Of a stretch of DNA of 14,827 nucleotides, positions 1 to 6,755 are shown piece by piece (the first letter of the stretch is position 1; every line of letters starts with the position of its first letter). Source of the DNA: JAKLKS01 sp964370855 (GTDB lineage Bacteria > Planctomycetota > JAJSAM01 > JAKLKS01); contig CAYJMF010000107.1 in assembly GCA_964370855.1 (NCBI GenBank), positions 1-14,827 on the forward strand, read 5' to 3'. The notes beneath the pieces are model-generated. The model was not told where the DNA came from. It saw only the letters and a program-made list of their open reading frames with translations, and did not search any database. Position numbers and translations under genes: made by a program.

Positions 1-29
1 GCCGGGCTCCTAAAAACATCATCTCTACG

Positions 30-69
30 CCCCCCTTCCCCCCCCCCCCCCCCCCCTCCCCCCCCCTCT
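30..69. repeat. poly-C low-complexity tract
   Basis: Forty bases that are almost only C, with isolated T. They follow a short, unusually AT-containing stretch at positions 10-28. Nothing coding is recognisable in positions 1-99. Similar G/C homopolymer stretches border the N gap (3284-3322) and interrupt a gene at 11220-11316. Sequencing or assembly error is therefore a real possibility here, and the true length of this tract should not be trusted. Confidence 0.7.
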
Positions 70-99
70 CTTTGCATCCCCCGCCCCCGGGAGGTGGGT

Positions 100-156
100 A
101 TGTTCGATCCGTGCCGCAGGGAAACGACCTCGTCCGTGCCGGGAGCGGCCCCGTGA
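100..156 (+). other. possible leader mini-ORF (18 codons) upstream of lipoprotein
   Basis: An ATG at 100 follows a strong Shine-Dalgarno-like GGAGGTGG at 91-97. It opens an 18-codon frame ending at TGA 154-156. That stop overlaps the GTG at 153-155 proposed as the lipoprotein start (GTGA). This could be a leader peptide coupling translation to the lipoprotein. It could equally be the true N-terminus of the lipoprotein gene, displaced by a one-base sequencing error in a homopolymer-rich stretch. The peptide resembles no family I recognise. Confidence 0.25.
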
Positions 157-788
157 GGGCCCCCGGCCTTTCCACCGCCCGGTTCGCGGCGGCGCTCCTG
201 CTCCTCCTCGCCGCGTGCGCCACCGGCGGGCTCGCCGCGGGCTGCGCCTCGGGGCCCTCCGGCGGCGGCGGCGGCGGCTCCTCCTCCCCCCGCGCCTCCG
301 GCGGGGACGCCCCCTCCGGCGAGACCGCCCTCGAGGCGGGGTTCTACGACCCGAGGTCCGCGGCGAGGACCGGTCGCCTCATCGCCCTCACCCTCGTCAA
401 CGAGACCACGGAGAAGGGCCGGAAGATGACCTCCGGGCTCGGCACCATGGACGGGGGCAAGGTGGTGGACGCCGCGACGGCCGCCGCCATCGCCGATTCC
501 TTCCGGGAGGCCGGCTTCGACCGCTTCTGCCTCCGGGCCCTCCCCACGGAGGGGCCGTCGGGGGCCCTCGGCGTCGTCTGGATCGACCGGGGGAACGGGG
601 TGGAGTCCCTCTTCCTCATGCCCGGCGCCGTCCAGAACCCGGAGACGAAGGACCTCCCCCACGTCTACCAGGCCATCAAGCTCCTCATCTTCAAGGTCCA
701 CCAGGCCACGCCGGGCTCCATGGTCACCTCGGGAGAGGGATGGTCCGGGGACGACATCATGAACCAGAAGCCCGAGAGGCGCCGATGA
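153..788 (+). CDS. putative lipoprotein of unknown function
   Basis: The protein is 211 aa from the GTG at 153. This start is chosen because GGGAGCGG lies 4 bases upstream and because it gives a compact signal peptide: Arg-containing n-region, hydrophobic FAAALLLLLA, then lipobox-like LAAC with Cys22. A second lipobox-like LAAGC (Cys31) follows. In-frame starts also exist at GTG 111 and TTG 72. A Gly/Ser-rich linker (about residues 34-50) leads to a roughly 150-residue soluble domain. That domain contains a RLIALTLVNE strand, a helical stretch around AATAAAIADSFREAGFD, and a C-terminal helix near HVYQAIKLLIFKVHQ. I recognise no domain. By inference it is lipid-anchored and periplasm-facing. 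It lies 73 bp upstream of kdsB on the same strand and may share its transcript. Confidence 0.72.
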   Translation: MRAPGLSTARFAAALLLLLAACATGGLAAGCASGPSGGGGGGSSSPRASGGDAPSGETALEAGFYDPRSAARTGRLIALTLVNETTEKGRKMTSGLGTMDGGKVVDAATAAAIADSFREAGFDRFCLRALPTEGPSGALGVVWIDRGNGVESLFLMPGAVQNPETKDLPHVYQAIKLLIFKVHQATPGSMVTSGEGWSGDDIMNQKPERRR

Positions 789-861
789 CCCGCCGGCGCG
801 GCGCCGGGAACGGCCACCGCGCCGCCGTCGCCGCACCGCCGCCCCGGAGCCCCGCGCCGCG

Positions 862-1629
862 ATGGACCCCCCGGAGGACGCCTTGGCCCTCGTCGTGATT
901 CCCGCCCGGATGGGAGCGCAGCGCCTGCCCGGGAAGCCCCTCCTCGCGGAGACAGGGAAGCCCCTCGTCGTCCACACCTGGGAGGCCGCGCGCGGCGCGC
1001 GCTGCGCGGCCCGGGTCGTGGTCGCCACCGACGACGGCCGCATCGCCGACGCCGTGCGCGCCGCCGGCGGCGAGGCGGTGATGACCTCCCCGGACTGCCC
1101 CTCGGGCACCGACCGCGTGGCCGAGGCGGCCCGCGCGATCCCCGGCGAGGACCTCGTCCTCAACGTGCAGGGGGACGAGCCGGAGATCGCGGCCTCGGAC
1201 CTCGACCGGCTCGCCTCCGCCATGGAGACGGATCCCGGGATCCCCATGGGGACCCTGGGATCCCCCCTCGAATCGGGGGAGGAGTTCCTCTCCCCCTCGG
1301 TGGTGAAGGTCGTGGTGGACGCCACGGGCTGCGCCCTCTACTTCTCCCGGGCCCCCATCCCCTTCCGCCGGAGCGACCTCGGCGGGGCCCCGGCGCTTCG
1401 CCACGTCGGCGTCTACGCCTACCGCCGCTCCTTCCTCGAGGGGTTCGCGTCGCTGCCGCAGACGCCGCTCGAGCGCACGGAGATGCTGGAGCAGCTTCGT
1501 GCGCTCGAGAACGGCCACCGCATCCGGGTCGTGCCCGCGGACCGGGCCCCCCCGGGCATCGACACCCGCGAGGACTACGAGGCCTTCGTCCGCCGATGGC
1601 GGGAGCGGCGGCCGGAAAGGTACGGCTGA
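862..1629 (+). CDS. kdsB: 3-deoxy-manno-octulosonate cytidylyltransferase (CMP-KDO synthetase)
   Basis: This cytosolic enzyme activates KDO with CTP to CMP-KDO plus pyrophosphate, feeding lipopolysaccharide inner-core assembly. The protein is 255 aa, normal for the family. Visible signature blocks are IPAR (13-16) and RLPGKP (21-26), which form the nucleotide-binding loop; TDD (56-58); SGTDR (81-85); NVQGDEP (101-107); FSRAPIP (161-167); HVGVYAYR (181-188); and LERTEMLEQLR (203-213). The closing GIDTREDYE is also typical. The start is ATG 862. No strong ribosome site precedes it (GGAG 12 bases away), and a GTG at 895 would still keep the first motif. It ends three bases before pyrG, whose product CTP is its substrate. 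This is a familiar neighbourhood, and its presence argues for a Gram-negative envelope. Confidence 0.96.
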   Translation: MDPPEDALALVVIPARMGAQRLPGKPLLAETGKPLVVHTWEAARGARCAARVVVATDDGRIADAVRAAGGEAVMTSPDCPSGTDRVAEAARAIPGEDLVLNVQGDEPEIAASDLDRLASAMETDPGIPMGTLGSPLESGEEFLSPSVVKVVVDATGCALYFSRAPIPFRRSDLGGAPALRHVGVYAYRRSFLEGFASLPQTPLERTEMLEQLRALENGHRIRVVPADRAPPGIDTREDYEAFVRRWRERRPERYG

Positions 1630-1632
1630 TCC

Positions 1633-3255
1633 TTGGCGAAGCACATCTTCGTGACCGGCGGCGTGGTGTCGAGCCTCGGCAAGGGGCTCACGGCGGCGAG
1701 CATCGGCATGCTGCTCGAGGCGCGGGGGCTCCGCGTCTCCATGCAGAAGCTCGACCCCTACATCAACGTGGACCCCGGGACGATGAGCCCCTTCCAGCAC
1801 GGGGAGGTCTACGTCACCGACGACGGGACCGAGGCGGACCTCGATCTCGGGCACTACGAGCGCTACACCCACTCCCGCATCGACCGGAACAGCAACTTCA
1901 CGACGGGGAAGATCTACCTCTCGGTGATCCAGAAGGAGCGGCGCGGGGACTACCTCGGCGCCACGGTGCAGGTCATCCCCCACATCACCAACGCCATCAA
2001 GGAGGCCATCCGCCTCGCCGCCGAGGGCGTGGACGTGGCCATCACGGAGATCGGCGGGACGGTGGGGGACATCGAGGGGCTCCCCTACCTCGAGGCGATC
2101 CGCCAGTTCGGGCTCGAGGTCGGGCGCGGGAACGCGGCCTACGTCCACCTGACGCTGCTCCCCTACATCCGCGCCGCGGGCGAGCTCAAGACCAAGCCCA
2201 CGCAGCAGTCCGTCTCCAAGCTCCGCGAGATCGGCATCGTGCCCGACGCTCTCATCGTGCGGACGGAGAAGGAGATGACGGAGGACCAGCGGGACAAGCT
2301 CTCCCTCTACTGCTCCGTCGAGAAGCGGGCCGTCATCCAGGAGAAGGACGTGGACCACACGGTCTACGAGGTCCCCCTCATGCTGCGCCGCGAGGGGCTC
2401 GACGACCTCCTGTGCGAGCGGCTCGGCCTCCCCGCGGCGACGCCGGACCTCGAGGCGTGGAGCGCCATGGTGGACGCCGTCATCCACCCGCGGGACGCCG
2501 TGGAGCTGGCCGTGGTGGGGAAGTACACCGACCTCCACGACGCCTACAAGTCCATCTACGAATCCCTCTCCCACGGCGGCGCCTCCCACCGGGTGACGGT
2601 GAAGGTCCGCAAGGTCCGCGCCGAGGACGTGGAGCGGCAGGGGCCCGACGCGCTCCTCCAGGGGGTCCACGGGGTGCTCGTGCCCGGGGGCTTCGGGGAG
2701 CGCGGCATCGAGGGGAAGGTCCGGGCCATCCAGTGGGCCGCCGACAACCGGGTCCCCTTCTTCGGGATCTGCCTCGGCATGCAGTGCGCCGTCATCGAGG
2801 CGGCGCGGCGCCTCGCGGGCCTCAAGGGGGCCCACTCGACGGAGTTCGACGCGAAGTCACCCCACCCGGTCATCGCGCTGCTCGAGGAGCAGAAGGGCGT
2901 GAAGGACATGGGGGGGACGATGCGCCTCGGGGGCTACCCCTGCCGCCTCGTCGAGGGGACCCTGGCGCGGGCGGCCTACGGCCGGACGGAGATCCGCGAG
3001 CGCCACCGCCACCGCTACGAGTTCAACGAGAACTACCGGGGGATCCTGGCGAAGGCCGGCCTCCGGGTGACGGGGGAGTGCCCCGAGGGGAACCTCGTGG
3101 AGATCGTGGAACTCGAGGGCCACCCCTGGTTCCTGGGGGTCCAGTTCCACCCCGAGTTCCAGTCGCGGCCCCTGGAGCCCCACCCGCTCTTCCGGGATTT
3201 CGTCGGGGCCGCCGTGGCCCACCAGGGATCGAGCACGCTCTTCCCGACGGCGTGA
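1633..3255 (+). CDS. pyrG: CTP synthase
   Basis: PyrG makes CTP from UTP, ATP and glutamine, the last step of de novo cytidine nucleotide synthesis. The protein is 540 aa, full length. The TTG start at 1633 gives the classic N-terminus MAKHIFVTGGVVSSLGKG. The synthetase domain spans about residues 1-265, with SSLGKG (13-18), KLDPYINVDPGTM (39-51) and TEADLDLGHYERY (66-78). The class I glutaminase domain follows from about 290, with nucleophile Cys380 in GICLGMQ and His506 and Glu508 in FHPEF completing the triad. The gene begins three bases after the kdsB stop, so co-translation in an operon is likely. The last residues lie about 70 bp from the assembly gap but the reading frame is complete. 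No convincing rho-independent terminator follows; CCCCC-ACCT-GGGGG at about 3281-3294 is only a weak hairpin. Confidence 0.98.
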   Translation: MAKHIFVTGGVVSSLGKGLTAASIGMLLEARGLRVSMQKLDPYINVDPGTMSPFQHGEVYVTDDGTEADLDLGHYERYTHSRIDRNSNFTTGKIYLSVIQKERRGDYLGATVQVIPHITNAIKEAIRLAAEGVDVAITEIGGTVGDIEGLPYLEAIRQFGLEVGRGNAAYVHLTLLPYIRAAGELKTKPTQQSVSKLREIGIVPDALIVRTEKEMTEDQRDKLSLYCSVEKRAVIQEKDVDHTVYEVPLMLRREGLDDLLCERLGLPAATPDLEAWSAMVDAVIHPRDAVELAVVGKYTDLHDAYKSIYESLSHGGASHRVTVKVRKVRAEDVERQGPDALLQGVHGVLVPGGFGERGIEGKVRAIQWAADNRVPFFGICLGMQCAVIEAARRLAGLKGAHSTEFDAKSPHPVIALLEEQKGVKDMGGTMRLGGYPCRLVEGTLARAAYGRTEIRERHRHRYEFNENYRGILAKAGLRVTGECPEGNLVEIVELEGHPWFLGVQFHPEFQSRPLEPHPLFRDFVGAAVAHQGSSTLFPTA

Positions 3256-3332
3256 GCCGGCGAGCCAGATAAAAACCAACCCCCACCTGGGGGGGGCGGG
3301 CGGCGGGGGGGGGGGCGGGGGGNNNNNNNNNN
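3256..3332. other. poly-G stretch and 10-N scaffold gap
   Basis: After the pyrG stop, the sequence degrades into G runs broken by single C residues (3284-3322) and then exactly ten N (3323-3332). A fixed-size N run is normally a placeholder between contigs, not a measured gap. Long runs of G at a contig edge are also what low-quality read tails look like in two-colour sequencing. Linkage of the kdsB-pyrG block to everything on its right therefore rests on scaffolding only. Nothing coding is supported here. Confidence 0.9.
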
Positions 3333-3335
3333 GGA

Positions 3336-3360
3336 GGGGACCGGTCTGGCGGGAGTCCCC
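3336..3360 (-). terminator. possible hairpin downstream of metalloprotease gene
   Basis: GGGGAC (3336-3341) and GTCCCC (3355-3360) are perfect inverted arms of 6 bp around a 13-nt loop. They lie 27-51 nt beyond the metalloprotease stop codon and directly adjoin the conserved 38-nt repeat. No T-run follows in the direction of transcription. It may act as a terminator, or it may simply be the palindromic part of the dispersed repeat, cut by the N gap. Confidence 0.3.
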
Positions 3361-3394
3361 CGTTTCGCCGCCAATCTGGGTCGGGTTCAGTATG
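3357..3394 (-). repeat. 38-nt extragenic repeat, copy A
   Basis: Read on the minus strand this begins CATACTGAACCCGACC and ends GCGAAACGGGGG. It matches 14774-14811 at 37 of 38 positions; the single difference is at 3377 versus 14791. The metalloprotease stop TGA (3389-3387) and part of its last codons fall inside the element, so the repeat supplies the very end of that protein. The sequence beyond the 38 nt diverges between the two copies. Confidence 0.88.
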
Positions 3395-4994
3395 TCGCCG
3401 GCTCCCCGGCGGTCCAGAGCGCGGCCACCTGGAGCTTGAACTTCCCCGCCGCCCCCTCGACGCCCTCGACGACGGCGGTCCAGATCCCGTCCTCGCCGAA
3501 GGACTCCACGGAGACGGAGCCCCCGGCCGTCACGGGGAGGAGCGCCCCGGACGGCGACCGGAGGGCGGTGATGGAGAGGCCGAGCTTCTTCGAGCCCTTC
3601 ACCGACACGATTCCGCCGGTGCGCGCCGCCGCGGGGAACGGGACCTCCACGGGGCCGGTCCCGGCGAGGGCCCCCTTCACCTTCGCCCCCGGGGCCCTCC
3701 CCGAGGCCGTCGTGAAGATGCGGTAGTTCCCCTCCGCGGAGCCCCCGTTCTCGACGAGGAGCCGGTGGACACCCTGCTCCTTCGCCTTGAACGTCTTCCC
3801 GGCGGTGAACTTCGCCGGGAAGCCGGAGGGCAGGGTGAGGGCCAGGCGGCCACCCCCCGCCCACGCGGCCGGGAAGTTCGCGTCGATCACGACCTTCGCC
3901 CCCTTCGGAATCCAGAGGTCCACGTCCTCCCGGCCCCCTGGCCCGAGGGCGGCGGCGAGGGTGTCCTGCACCGGCAGGCCCACGGGGAGCCTCCGCACCC
4001 TCACCTGCTCCCCCTCGACGAGCTGCTGGATCTCGTAGACGAGCACGGTGTCCTGCCCGCCGATCCGCAGGAACATGGAGTAGAGGCCCGGGATGTCGGC
4101 GACGGTCCGCTCGAGATGGAGGGGGCGTGACTCCCCGGCCGCGAGGACCGATTCCGCCCAGGGGCCGATGGAGACGGGCCGCGTCTCCACCCCGGAGAGG
4201 AGGATCTCCCCCTCCGTCGGGTTGGAGATGGTGGCGTCGAACACGAGGGCGTCCCCCGTGAACACCTCCGTCGGCGAGGTGGTCAGGCCGGTCATGCTGC
4301 CGATGCGCTTCGGCTTCGGGGAGGGGCCGGGAGGGGGGAGGCCGCCGCCGCCGCCGCCGGGGGTGGCGGGGTAGAGGTAGGCCTCGCCGTCGCTGTCGTC
4401 CTTGGTGAGGACCCGGTTCGTGGCCGGCAGGGGGGGCGCGTAGGTGCCCATCACGGCGTTGGGGTCCGAGGAGTGGGCGAGGCCGAGGGCGTGCCCGAGC
4501 TCGTGGGTCACCGTGGACTGGAAGTCGTAGTAGTACCAGTAGTAGCCGCCGTAGGACCAGTCCAGGGCGACGTCCGCCTCCTTGAGCTCCGTGCCCGTGG
4601 ACGGGTAGACGACCAGGGTCCCCGTGTCGTCGTAGGCGTAGGTGAGGCCGAGGGTCCCGAGCCCGTAGTAGGGCATGAGGGAGATGAGGTAGAGGTCGTT
4701 GCCGCCGTCGAGGTGGCCGATGGTCGTCGAGTACTTCTCCTCGAGGATGTACCGGAAGCTGCTCTGGGTGTTGTTGCTCCAGGGGGCCGCCGCCGTCCGG
4801 ACGATCTGGTTGCCGACGGAGGTGGACGGGAAGCTGTAGGTGTTGATCTTCATCGTCGTCCAGCCCTTGATCCACTTGTAGGGCATGCCGTCGCTGGACC
4901 GCGGGTAGATGTTGAAGGCGAGGAGCCCCCCGGCCGCGAGGGCCAGGGCGGCGGCGAAGGCGGCGGGGCGGAGCAGGGGGGCGGGGAACCTCAT
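3387..4994 (-). CDS. secreted matrixin-family zinc metalloprotease with C-terminal beta-rich extension
   Basis: The protein is 535 aa. A signal peptide occupies about residues 1-27 (hydrophobic AAFAAALALAAGGLLAF). The catalytic domain spans about 28-195, with zinc site HELGHALGLAH: His164, Glu165, His168 and His174. The Met-turn residue is Met182 in AVMGTY. This HExxHxxGxxH plus Met pattern defines metzincins, and the LGLAHS context and overall layout fit matrixins (M10). An aromatic stretch GGYYWYYYDF (149-158) sits just before the site. A Gly/Pro linker (about 206-222) leads to roughly 310 residues of beta-rich sequence resembling Ig-like and prepeptidase-C-like domains (inference). There is no evident Cys-switch propeptide. 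The start ATG 4994 is preceded by GGAGGAGGG and overlaps the upstream gene's stop (ATGA), so the two are translationally coupled. The stop lies inside the 38-nt repeat. It presumably degrades extracellular protein; the substrate is unknown. Confidence 0.9.
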   Translation of the reverse strand: MRFPAPLLRPAAFAAALALAAGGLLAFNIYPRSSDGMPYKWIKGWTTMKINTYSFPSTSVGNQIVRTAAAPWSNNTQSSFRYILEEKYSTTIGHLDGGNDLYLISLMPYYGLGTLGLTYAYDDTGTLVVYPSTGTELKEADVALDWSYGGYYWYYYDFQSTVTHELGHALGLAHSSDPNAVMGTYAPPLPATNRVLTKDDSDGEAYLYPATPGGGGGGLPPPGPSPKPKRIGSMTGLTTSPTEVFTGDALVFDATISNPTEGEILLSGVETRPVSIGPWAESVLAAGESRPLHLERTVADIPGLYSMFLRIGGQDTVLVYEIQQLVEGEQVRVRRLPVGLPVQDTLAAALGPGGREDVDLWIPKGAKVVIDANFPAAWAGGGRLALTLPSGFPAKFTAGKTFKAKEQGVHRLLVENGGSAEGNYRIFTTASGRAPGAKVKGALAGTGPVEVPFPAAARTGGIVSVKGSKKLGLSITALRSPSGALLPVTAGGSVSVESFGEDGIWTAVVEGVEGAAGKFKLQVAALWTAGEPATY

Positions 4995-5656
4995 CGTCCC
5001 TCCTCCCGCCGCGTCTCGGCCTGGGGGGAGCCGGTCGTCGCCCCCCCGCGGCCGGCCCGCGGCCCCCTGCCCGGCCCCCTCTCGCCGGGCGGCGCCGGCA
5101 GGCCCCTCTGGACGCGGACGGCGTCCAGGAAGGCGGCCAGGGTCATGGCCTCGCCGCCGGTGCGCACCGCGCCCTCCTCGACGGCCTCCACGGGGGCGCC
5201 CGCGGCGTCCTGCACGCGCTCGACGCCGGCGCCGTCCTTCACGACGCGGAAGACCCCCTGGCTCCAACCCGCCAGGCCCGTGAAGGGCTCCCCGGGGCAG
5301 AGGAAGAGGACGTAGCGGCTCCCCTCGGCGAAACGCGGGGCCCCGGCCACGTGCAGGGTCCGCCCGCCGCGGGTCCCGCCGATCACCGAGAGGAGGACGG
5401 TGCGGCCGGAGACCTCGCCGGCGGCGACGTCGAGGTCGCCGAAGCGGACGTCGGTGAAGATCCGCGCCCGCCCCGAGGGAGCGACGGCGAGCCGGGTGGA
5501 GGAGGGGCCGGCGGTTCCCACGACGACGGCCTTGGCCGCCCTGGAGGCCCTCCCGACGGGGACCCGGAAGAGCGACGCGGCGGGACTGACGGCGGTCATG
5601 AGGAGCGCCGCCGCGGCGGCGACGCAGAGTCCCCGGACGATGTTCGCCTTGCGCAT
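4991..5656 (-). CDS. small exported protein co-translated with matrixin protease
   Basis: The protein is 221 aa. A signal peptide covers about residues 1-28 (MRKANIVRGL then a hydrophobic Ala/Leu core, ending SPAAS). A beta-rich domain spans about 40-140, with AVVVGTAG, RIFTDVRFGDLDV, GRTLHVAGAPRFAEGSRYVLFL and WSQGVFRVV. The combination of a 'V-x-G' strand, 'T-D' strand and 'G-x-P-x-F-x-x-G-x-R-x-V-L-F-L' recurs in secreted proteins beside bacterial matrixins in my memory, but I cannot name a domain. Residues from about 178 are Arg/Gly/Pro-rich and probably disordered. The start ATG 5656 follows GGAGGAGGAG. The stop overlaps the protease start (ATGA). It might be a chaperone, inhibitor or partner of the protease, which is guesswork from the gene order. 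Confidence 0.82.
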   Translation of the reverse strand: MRKANIVRGLCVAAAAALLMTAVSPAASLFRVPVGRASRAAKAVVVGTAGPSSTRLAVAPSGRARIFTDVRFGDLDVAAGEVSGRTVLLSVIGGTRGGRTLHVAGAPRFAEGSRYVLFLCPGEPFTGLAGWSQGVFRVVKDGAGVERVQDAAGAPVEAVEEGAVRTGGEAMTLAAFLDAVRVQRGLPAPPGERGPGRGPRAGRGGATTGSPQAETRREEGR

Positions 5657-5707
5657 CTTCTCCTCCTCCGGCGCGCGATGCCTTCCGACTCCCTGCGCGG
5701 ACCCCGG

Positions 5708-5736
5708 ACCCTAGCACCGTCGGCCCGGGGTGTCAA
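5708..5736 (-). promoter_or_regulatory. sigma70-type promoter of the protease operon
   Basis: On the minus strand, a perfect TTGACA (5736-5731) is separated by exactly 17 bases from TAGGGT (5713-5708). The -10 has T1, A2 and T6 of the consensus and is preceded by TGC, an extended -10. The predicted transcript start is near 5701, leaving a 5' leader of about 45 nt before ATG 5656. In a genome this GC-rich, such a match is unlikely by chance. Confidence 0.65.
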
Positions 5737-5833
5737 CCGAATGGGACCGGTGGTCACCCGCGGGGAGGCGGGCCGCCTCCGCCCCCGCCGCCGGCCTCCC
5801 GGGGCCCCGGGACGCCCCTCCGGATTTTTGCGC

Positions 5834-5862
5834 TTGTAATCGGTGGGATACTGCATTACTCT
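5834..5862 (+). promoter_or_regulatory. possible promoter of the FliA/WhiG-type sigma gene
   Basis: TTGTAA (5834-5839), a 17-base spacer, then TACTCT (5857-5862). These match the sigma70 consensus at 4 of 6 and 3 of 6 positions, including T1, A2 and T6 of the -10. The segment 5825-5862 is a clear AT-rich island in the divergent intergenic region (5657-5916, 260 bp). The leader to GTG 5917 would be about 48 nt. The alternative -35 TTGCGC at 5828 gives poor spacing. Confidence 0.4.
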
Positions 5863-5916
5863 CCTACCCGTTGTGGAAGGACGCGGGCGACGAGGACGCG
5901 CCGGGAGGGAAGTCGC

Positions 5917-6699
5917 GTGGTCCGGAAGCGCAAGGACGCGGAGCTGCAGAGTCTCTGGGTGCGATACAAGGAGACGGGGGATCTCGGGCTGCGCAACCGG
6001 CTCGTGGAGCGCTACTACCCCCTCGTCGAGTTCCTCGCGGAGCGGATCCTCCAGAGGCTCCCGCGCTGCGTCGAGGGGGACGACCTCAAGAGCGCCGGCG
6101 TCTTCGGCCTCATGTCCGCCATCGACGGGTTCGACCTCTCCCGCGGGATCAAGTTCGAGACCTACTGCTCCGTGCGCGTCCGGGGCGCCATCATCGACGA
6201 GCTCCGCGCGAGGGACTGGGTGCCGCGGGTCGTCCGCTCCCGCGCCCAGAAGCGGGACCGCGCGCAACGGGAGCTCACGGCGAACCTCAACCGGCCCGCC
6301 ATGCTCCACGAGGTCGCCCGCCACCTGGGGTGGACCGAGGGCGAGGTCGAGGAATCCATGAAGGAGGAGGGCCGCGCCGCGGTCCTCTCCCTCGGCGGCG
6401 GCGAGGACGCCTCCGAGAGGACCGGGGGCACCCGGCTCGACTCCCTCGAGGACCACAGGCAGGGGGGAGATCCCCTCCGTGCCGTGCAGGAGAAGGACCT
6501 GGCCGACATGGTGCACCGATCGCTGACGCCGAAGGAACGGCAGGTCATCGTCCTCTACTACTACGAGCAGATCACGATGCGGGAGATCGGCGAGATCCTC
6601 GGACTCTCCGAGTCCCGCGTCTGCCAGATCCACTCGCGGGTGCTGAAGCGGCTGCGCGAGCGGCTCCTGCCCATGAAGGTGGAGCTGCTGGCGAGGTAG
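5917..6699 (+). CDS. RNA polymerase sigma factor, FliA/WhiG (group 3) family
   Basis: The protein is 260 aa, normal for FliA/WhiG. It directs core RNA polymerase to an alternative promoter class. Region 2 spans about residues 13-105, with NRLVERYYPLVEFLAERI, DDLKSAGVFGLMSAIDGFD, and KFETYCSVRVRGAIIDELR followed by ARDWVPRVVR, the block that is diagnostic of this subfamily. Region 3 lies near 108-165 (RPAMLHEVARHLGWTEGEV). Region 4 spans about 193-250, with LTPKERQVIVLYYYEQITM and recognition helix region LGLSESRVCQIHSRVLKRL. The GTG start at 5917 is 6 bases after GGGAGGGA. In other bacteria this family controls flagellar or developmental genes. No flagellar, chemotaxis or anti-sigma (FlgM-like) gene is visible nearby, so the regulon is unknown and I give no gene symbol. 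Confidence 0.93.
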   Translation: MVRKRKDAELQSLWVRYKETGDLGLRNRLVERYYPLVEFLAERILQRLPRCVEGDDLKSAGVFGLMSAIDGFDLSRGIKFETYCSVRVRGAIIDELRARDWVPRVVRSRAQKRDRAQRELTANLNRPAMLHEVARHLGWTEGEVEESMKEEGRAAVLSLGGGEDASERTGGTRLDSLEDHRQGGDPLRAVQEKDLADMVHRSLTPKERQVIVLYYYEQITMREIGEILGLSESRVCQIHSRVLKRLRERLLPMKVELLAR

Positions 6700-6723
6700 G
6701 CGGGACGGGCGCCGATCCTTCCG

Positions 6724-6743
6724 CGCGGGGCCCGGCCCCCGCG
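6724..6743. terminator. 7-bp GC hairpin between sigma factor gene and lysA
   Basis: CGCGGGG (6724-6730) and CCCCGCG (6737-6743) are perfectly complementary around a 6-nt loop, 25 nt after the sigma-factor stop. There is no T-run, so intrinsic termination is unproven. The right arm abuts the predicted lysA -10 box, so a role at the DNA level is also possible. Confidence 0.3.
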
Positions 6744-6749
6744 TAGACT
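6744..6749 (+). promoter_or_regulatory. -10 box of a probably leaderless lysA transcript
   Basis: TAGACT (TAnnnT) lies exactly 6 bases before the lysA ATG at 6756, so transcription would begin at or within a base or two of the start codon. No Shine-Dalgarno sequence precedes lysA. A weak -35, TTCCGC, stands about 18-19 bases upstream. The same geometry (-10, six bases, start codon) occurs at the RHH gene at 10509. Confidence 0.45.
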
Positions 6750-6755
6750 CCCGCC

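Noticed and set aside
757..2835. A 692-codon open frame on the minus strand opposite kdsB and pyrG
   Set aside because: It is antisense to two unmistakable enzymes. Its product is rich in Asp, Glu, Gly, His and Arg with no fold-like pattern, a usual consequence of very high GC.
1596..3272. A 558-codon plus-strand frame overlapping pyrG
   Set aside because: It is an Arg/Gly/Pro-rich shadow of pyrG in another frame. The pyrG frame has all catalytic motifs.
3281..3294. Intrinsic terminator after pyrG
   Set aside because: The stem is only 5 bp, there is no T-run, and it lies at the start of a poly-G stretch of doubtful quality.
4995..5717. An N-terminal extension of the matrixin reading frame upstream of ATG 4994
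   Set aside because: The extension is low-complexity Arg/Gly and overlaps the companion gene's better frame. ATG 4994 has a ribosome site and a signal peptide.
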